From an uncultured Lachnospiraceae bacterium (GTDB lineage: Bacteria; Bacillota; Clostridia; Lachnospirales; Lachnospiraceae): a DNA stretch of 36,580 bases. Positions 32,459 through 36,580 of this stretch are shown here, piece after piece. The number at the start of each line of letters is the position of its first letter. Positions within the stretch are counted from its first letter, which is position 1. The translations under genes were made by a program, and so were the position numbers. The stretch covers positions 1 to 36,580 of the forward strand of contig CACXEU010000094.1 of NCBI GenBank assembly GCA_902766735.1. Direction: 5' to 3'. The notes beneath the pieces are model-generated. The model saw only the letters and a program-made list of their open reading frames with translations, searched no databases and was not told the origin of the DNA.

Positions 32459-33214
32459 ATGAAGAGAAAACGAAAATTAAAATCCTGGGTTTTGGGTTTA
32501 TTATGGCTTATTATTGGGTGCGGATGCCTCTCCCTTTTTCTTATGGCCTGTAATAAAACAACAGTTCCCACAAAAGAAATAGAAACGACACAGGTACCAT
32601 CTACTACCAAGGAACCTGAGACGGACGAAGAAACCACAAAAGAACCGGAAACGGAAGAAGTCACTCCCCCTGATCACGAGGAAGATATTGACTTTGATGC
32701 TGATTATCCGTTTCTGGTAAAAGTAAACCGTGCCGAAAACTTCGTAACTATTTATGGCATAGACTATAACGGTCACTACACCGTTCCATACAAGGTATTT
32801 ATTTGTTCCACAGCAAAGGAACCGGAAGATACCCCTTTGGGAACTTTTGAAATCAGTGAAAAGAAACGTTGGAATTTTATGGTGGACGCCACATATACCC
32901 AGTATGCCATCCGTGTATACGGTCAAATCATGTTACATTCCATTCCTTACGAGGAAATGTCCAACGATACATTACTTTATGAAGAATATAATAAATTAGG
33001 AACTGCTGCATCTCACGGTTGCATCCGTATGCAGGTTAACGATGTAAAATGGATTTTTGCAAATTGTCCGGAAGGAACCCCTGTAAAGATTTACAGTAAA
33101 AAGAATGAGGAACCGCCATTACCATTGCCTCCATTCGAGCAGATTGCAGACGATGACGAACGAAAGGGCTGGGATCCTACTGATCCGGATAAATTGAATC
33201 CTTGGAAGCATTAG
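32459..33214 (+). CDS. L,D-transpeptidase lipoprotein (YkuD domain)
   Basis: A cell-wall enzyme predicted to form 3-3 peptide cross-links or attach substrates to peptidoglycan. I use the ATG at 32459 (MKRKRKLKSWVL), which has GGAG six bases upstream; the ATG four codons earlier has no such site. Numbered from there, the signal sequence ends in a lipobox-like FLMAC (Cys31), suggesting lipid anchoring. A Thr/Glu/Pro linker follows (about 32-75, for example TTKEPETDEETTKEPETEE). The YkuD domain (about 84-215) shows His160 and the catalytic SHGCIR with Cys188. It starts an operon with the RNase H and ABC genes (17- and 11-base gaps). Confidence 0.93.
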   Translation: MKRKRKLKSWVLGLLWLIIGCGCLSLFLMACNKTTVPTKEIETTQVPSTTKEPETDEETTKEPETEEVTPPDHEEDIDFDADYPFLVKVNRAENFVTIYGIDYNGHYTVPYKVFICSTAKEPEDTPLGTFEISEKKRWNFMVDATYTQYAIRVYGQIMLHSIPYEEMSNDTLLYEEYNKLGTAASHGCIRMQVNDVKWIFANCPEGTPVKIYSKKNEEPPLPLPPFEQIADDDERKGWDPTDPDKLNPWKH

Positions 33215-33231
33215 CAATAAAGGAGTAATTC

Positions 33232-33924
33232 ATGGCGAAAAAATATTATGCAGTAAAGGTCGGGTTAACTACCGGGATTTTTGAAACCTGGGAAGAATGT
33301 AAGGCCAGCGTGGATGGATACCCGGGTGCACTTTACAAAAGTTTTAAGACCCTTGCGGAAGCACACGCATATATGGGTTGGGACGGTCAACAGTTGAATC
33401 TGTTCGATGTTGCCGATTCCTTGGACGATTTAATGAGCGAAAAAATTGATTACACACCGGAACAGAATGAGGAGGCACCGGATACTGAGAAACCTTTTTC
33501 CAATTCTCTGACTGCCGTTGCCTACGTGGACGGAAGTTTCAATGCATCCACCGGCGTGTTCGGTTATGGCGTTGTCATGTTCCATAACGGACAGGAAATT
33601 CATTTAAAGGATTCCTACAATGATGAGGAAATGGCTTCCATGAGAAATGTTGCCGGAGAAATCTACGGATCTATGGCCGCCATGGAATATGCAATTCAAC
33701 ATAAAATTAAGACACTCACGATTTACTACGATTATATGGGTATTTCCAAATGGTGCCTGGGCGAATGGAAAACTAATAAAAAAGGTACAATTTTATATAA
33801 GAAATATTACGATCAGGCAAAGAAAAAAGTTCAGATATCTTTTGAAAAGGTTAAGGGACATTCCGGAGATAAATACAATGATTTAGCGGATCACCTTGCC
33901 AAGGAAGCCTGCGGAATAGAATAA
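33232..33924 (+). CDS. rnhA: Ribonuclease H with N-terminal viroplasmin domain
   Basis: RNase H cleaves the RNA strand of RNA-DNA hybrids, for example R-loops and primer remnants. The 230-residue protein has an N-terminal caulimovirus viroplasmin-like hybrid-binding domain (about 4-50, KYYAVKVGLTTGIFETWEEC through HAYMGW), a charged linker (about 60-90), and an RNase H domain (about 93-230). The catalytic carboxylates are all visible: Asp100 (YVDGSF), Glu143 (VAGEIYG), Asp167 (YYDYMG) and Asp217 (YNDLADHLAK), with the loop His210 (KGHSGD). This two-domain design is common in Firmicutes and in eukaryotic RNase H1. It lies in the middle of an operon with a cell-wall enzyme and a transporter, with no evident functional link. 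Confidence 0.93.
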   Translation: MAKKYYAVKVGLTTGIFETWEECKASVDGYPGALYKSFKTLAEAHAYMGWDGQQLNLFDVADSLDDLMSEKIDYTPEQNEEAPDTEKPFSNSLTAVAYVDGSFNASTGVFGYGVVMFHNGQEIHLKDSYNDEEMASMRNVAGEIYGSMAAMEYAIQHKIKTLTIYYDYMGISKWCLGEWKTNKKGTILYKKYYDQAKKKVQISFEKVKGHSGDKYNDLADHLAKEACGIE

Positions 33925-33935
33925 AGGAGAAAATT

Positions 33936-35753
33936 ATGAGTCTTTTTTACAAGGAAACGGAATGGGTCGAAGACAATCCAGTCGAACATGATGACGAGTA
34001 TGTGAAAATTTTCGGAAAAGGAAAAGGCCATCCGGTGCGAACCTTTTTTAACTTGTACAAAGGAACCTACTGGCGTTTTCTGCTTGCAGGTTTTCTTTTC
34101 ATCTTAAAGAACAGTCCGGTCTGGGTATTGCCGATTGTCACTTCAAACATTATTAACATTGCAACTAAACCGGCAATACATTCTTCCACAGAAATTGTCT
34201 TAAACATTGCGGTAATCATCACATTGATTGCTTTCAATTTTCCACTAAACTATTTATTTAATGTCTGCCAAAGCACAGCGACCCGTGCTGTGGAAGCACA
34301 TTTACGTAGTTCTCTGGTTCGAAAGTTACAGCAGTTATCCATTTCCTTCCATAAGGAAACGGAATCCGGACGTTTACAGTCGAAAATCATTCGAGATGTT
34401 GAAGCCATTCAGGCTCTTTCCTCTCAGATTTTCACTCAGATGCTGACCATCTTCTTAAATATTTTTGTGGCATTAACTGTTACCGTTACCAGAAGTCTGA
34501 TTGTCTTTGTATTCTTCTTAATTACGGTACCAATTGCCGGTGCTACCATTGGAATGTTCCGAAAAGGAATTCGACGAAGTAACCGTGCCTTCCGTAAACA
34601 AATGGAAGAAACTTCTACCCGTGTGGTGGAAATGGTAGATTTAATTCCGGTCACCCGTGCTCACGCATTAGAAAACGAAGAAATCAAAAAGATGGGAGAT
34701 TTTCTAAATGGTGTTGCTTATCGTGGTTATAAATTAGATATCATTCATGCCAATTTTGGTGCCATCAGCTGGTGCATGTTCCAGACCTTTCAGATCGTTT
34801 GTCTGGCCTTTACAGGATATATGGCCTACAAGAAAAATATCTCTGTGGGTGAAATTGCCATGTACCAGAGTTATTTTACCACCATTGTGAATCAGGTAGC
34901 TGGCATTATCATGATGTTACCAAACATCTCCAAGGGAACTGAATCCATTACCAGTATCGGCGAAATTCTTCTTTCTGATGATGTGGAAGATTACACAGGA
35001 AAAGAAAAGATTTCTTCCATTCACGGAGATTTCAATTTTAAGGATGTAACGTTCCACTATGCCGACGCCGTGGATAAAGATATTCTCTACAAGTTTAATC
35101 TTCAGGTAAATGCAGGAGAAACCATTGCTTTGGTCGGAGAATCCGGTGCCGGAAAAACTACAATTTTAAATCTGTTAATCGGTTTCATCCGCCCTACCTC
35201 CGGTGCAATTTTTCTGGACGGCAAGAATCTGGATGACTTAAACTTACGAACCTACCGTGATTTCATCTCCGTTGTTCCACAGAACACTATTCTGTTTTCC
35301 GGAACGATCCGAGATAACATCACTTACGGCATGCCGGACGTCACAGAAGAACAGCTTTGGGCTGCCATCGAATCAGCCAACTTGAAAAAGTTTATTACCG
35401 AATTGCCGAAGGGCTTAGATACCATGATTGGGGAAAACGGTGGAAAACTTTCCGGTGGTCAGCGACAGCGTCTTGCCATCGCCAGGGCCTTAGTTCGAGA
35501 TCCAAAGATTATTATTTTCGACGAAGCCACTTCTGCTCTTGATAGTACTTCCGAGCATGAGATTCAGCTTGCCATCGAAAATATGGCAAATACCAGAACT
35601 ACTTTCATTGTAGCTCACCGACTTTCTACTATTCGAAATGCAGATAAGATTGCCGTAATTGGAAACGGCGGCTGCACAGAATTTGGTACCTATGATGAAT
35701 TAATGGAATTAAAAGGTGAATTTTATCACATGAGACAGTTACAGTCAGAATAA
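33936..35753 (+). CDS. ABC transporter, fused permease and ATPase (exporter type)
   Basis: A 605-residue half-transporter that probably works as a homodimer, since no second ABC gene is adjacent. An N-terminal membrane domain with about six segments (about 45-335) is followed by the ATPase: Walker A GESGAGKTT (about 401), Q-loop VVPQNTILFSG, signature LSGGQRQRL (about 505), Walker B IIIFDEATSALD (about 525) and the H-loop in IVAHRLSTIR. The type is that of lipid or drug exporters (MsbA/BmrA-like); the substrate cannot be told from sequence. It ends the L,D-transpeptidase operon, 11 bases after the RNase H gene, with AAGGAG before its ATG. Confidence 0.9.
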   Translation: MSLFYKETEWVEDNPVEHDDEYVKIFGKGKGHPVRTFFNLYKGTYWRFLLAGFLFILKNSPVWVLPIVTSNIINIATKPAIHSSTEIVLNIAVIITLIAFNFPLNYLFNVCQSTATRAVEAHLRSSLVRKLQQLSISFHKETESGRLQSKIIRDVEAIQALSSQIFTQMLTIFLNIFVALTVTVTRSLIVFVFFLITVPIAGATIGMFRKGIRRSNRAFRKQMEETSTRVVEMVDLIPVTRAHALENEEIKKMGDFLNGVAYRGYKLDIIHANFGAISWCMFQTFQIVCLAFTGYMAYKKNISVGEIAMYQSYFTTIVNQVAGIIMMLPNISKGTESITSIGEILLSDDVEDYTGKEKISSIHGDFNFKDVTFHYADAVDKDILYKFNLQVNAGETIALVGESGAGKTTILNLLIGFIRPTSGAIFLDGKNLDDLNLRTYRDFISVVPQNTILFSGTIRDNITYGMPDVTEEQLWAAIESANLKKFITELPKGLDTMIGENGGKLSGGQRQRLAIARALVRDPKIIIFDEATSALDSTSEHEIQLAIENMANTRTTFIVAHRLSTIRNADKIAVIGNGGCTEFGTYDELMELKGEFYHMRQLQSE

Positions 35754-35754
35754 A

Positions 35755-35795
35755 GGAAAAAGGAGACATTACTTTTTGTAAAGTCTCCTTTTTCC
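35755..35795. terminator. Bidirectional terminator between convergent genes
   Basis: GGAAAAAGGAGAC (35755-35767) pairs with GTCTCCTTTTTCC (35783-35795), with an inner TTAC/GTAA extension and a U5 loop. It serves the ABC transporter gene and the convergent HAD gene. Confidence 0.92.
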
Positions 35796-35802
35796 GTATG
35801 AA

Positions 35803-36450
35803 CTATACAAACTTCATCAGTTCCAGCGGTTCTGCGATAATTGCTTTTGGCTTCAGACTCTTCAATAATGGTAATTCACGGAATCCCCATTCGCATAGAA
35901 TGCAGTCCAGTCCGGAGTTATCTGCGGTGGCTTTATCCACATCGGAATCGCCCACATAGACTGTTTCTGATGGTACGACGCCTAAACGTTCCATTGCCAG
36001 TTTTACCATGTCCGGAGCCGGCTTTTTCTGAATCCCGGCATCTTCATTTTCTCCATAGACCACATCCATATAGTCTTTGAAATATGTATCGTAAAGTTTC
36101 AGAACGGCAGGGTGTGCCTTATTAGAGACAATTGCCAGCTTAATATTCTTTCTTTTCAAAGCTTCCAACAATTCCCGAATTCCCGGATATAAGTCTGTCT
36201 GATCTTCGCAGTGCTGCTGATAGTATTCTTTAAAAGAAAGAAAAGCGTCCTCGAATAATGGATTCTCCTCGCCCTCCGGAGTAGAACGGATTATAAGATT
36301 ACGAATTCCGTTTCCAACATGCTGCTGCACCACTTCTGTGGAATCTTCCGGCCAACCAAACTTCCGTTGAACAAATCGCACTGCGTTTGCTAAATCGTCA
36401 ATTGTATTTAATAACGTTCCGTCTAAGTCAAAAATTACTGCTTGATACAT
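35803..36450 (-). CDS. HAD-superfamily phosphatase, phosphoglycolate phosphatase-like
   Basis: A 215-residue cytoplasmic hydrolase of the HAD superfamily, subfamily IA. Motif I is FDLDGTLLNT (nucleophile Asp8, acid Asp10), motif II is IVSNKAH, motif III has the Lys in KKPAPD, and motif IV is VYVGDSDVDKATA. The helical cap (about 15-85) is of the Gph/PpaX type. Likely substrates are phosphoglycolate or pyrophosphate, but this family is broad and I give no symbol. The ATG follows AAGGAGAAGAGAA. It is preceded by the YolD-like gene 13 bases upstream and is probably in the same transcript. Confidence 0.88.
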   Translation of the reverse strand: MYQAVIFDLDGTLLNTIDDLANAVRFVQRKFGWPEDSTEVVQQHVGNGIRNLIIRSTPEGEENPLFEDAFLSFKEYYQQHCEDQTDLYPGIRELLEALKRKNIKLAIVSNKAHPAVLKLYDTYFKDYMDVVYGENEDAGIQKKPAPDMVKLAMERLGVVPSETVYVGDSDVDKATADNSGLDCILCEWGFRELPLLKSLKPKAIIAEPLELMKFV

Positions 36451-36463
36451 TTCTCTTCTCCTT

Positions 36464-36580
36464 CTACTTTTCCAAAGAAAAACTTCTTATATTTTCAAAA
36501 CTGATTTTTGTATTTACCACCTGAATGAATCGGGACTGGACATCCAACCGACTGACCATTCCCGTAAGTTTCAGATAAAG
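36464..36580 (-). CDS. YolD-like protein, C-terminal end (runs off window)
   Basis: Thirty-eight codons and a TAG stop (36466-36464) of a gene entering from beyond the window. The visible end, with GMVSRLDVQSRFIQVVN and KISFENIRSFS, matches the pattern at the C terminus of YolD-like proteins (GxV..ID...I.V....I.F.DI). Such genes are often found beside a Y-family DNA polymerase. The match rests on a short stretch, so it is tentative. The stop lies 13 bases before the HAD start. Confidence 0.5.
   Translation of the reverse strand, partial: LYLKLTGMVSRLDVQSRFIQVVNTKISFENIRSFSLEK

Noticed and set aside
1..36580. Mobile element, prophage or genomic island
   Set aside because: No transposase, integrase, phage structural gene, tRNA-linked attachment site or terminal repeat was seen; codon style is even across the window.

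Overview
The window reads as chromosomal DNA of a low-GC Gram-positive anaerobe of the class Clostridia, most probably Lachnospiraceae. The grounds are the low GC content, strong AGGAGG-type ribosome binding sites, a LL-diaminopimelate aminotransferase (DapL), GatCAB amidotransferase, an ANTAR regulator next to glutamine synthetase, and several exported proteins with Thr/Glu-rich linkers. I see no tRNA, rRNA, CRISPR array, transposase or prophage gene. It is mostly housekeeping DNA with a few poorly understood cassettes.

Layout. 1-14000 (minus strand): the 5' part of purL; a two-gene cassette of a radical SAM protein and its DNA-metabolism partner (1417-3488); a GH25 lysozyme; a five-gene pantothenate/CoA operon, panG-panB-panC-panD-coaBC (9054 down to 4879); a 93-bp tandem repeat (9252-9464); a trigger-factor-like lipoprotein; purB; and a zinc-ribbon membrane protein. 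14167-14466 (plus): a small XRE-type regulator divergent from the zinc-ribbon gene. 14523-17773 (minus): gatC-gatA-gatB. 18003-27832 (plus): an SH3/lysozyme-like cell-wall protein, then a surface-glycan-type cluster (polytopic GT-C-like protein, polyprenyl-phosphate sugar synthase-like GT2, a pyruvyltransferase-FrhB fusion, a flippase-like protein, a DUF3592-like protein) and an orotate-phosphoribosyltransferase-like gene. 27892-32226 (minus): amidase, dapL, ANTAR regulator and glnA. 32459-35753 (plus): L,D-transpeptidase, viroplasmin-RNase H and ABC exporter. 35803-36580 (minus): a HAD phosphatase and the end of a YolD-like gene.

How the genes work together. The pan operon encodes ketopantoate formation (PanB), reduction (PanG, the DUF2520-type reductase replacing PanE), beta-alanine formation (PanD), condensation (PanC) and the step to 4'-phosphopantetheine (CoaBC), so only pantothenate kinase is missing from that stretch. 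PurL and PurB belong to purine synthesis. Four envelope enzymes (GH25 lysozyme, SH3/lysozyme-like protein, amidase, L,D-transpeptidase), DapL and the glycan cluster make envelope biogenesis the second theme. glnA and the ANTAR gene form an apparent nitrogen-control operon.

Most noteworthy: the single-chain fusion of a polysaccharide pyruvyltransferase to an FrhB-type Fe-S flavoprotein domain; the uncharacterised radical SAM/DNA-repair pair; the phosphoribosyltransferase homologue with a degenerate PRPP loop; the ANTAR protein with a non-phosphorylatable receiver; the tandem repeat; and a structured purL leader. Promoters and terminators were found by eye and are predictions; family names come from recognising motifs, not from a database search.
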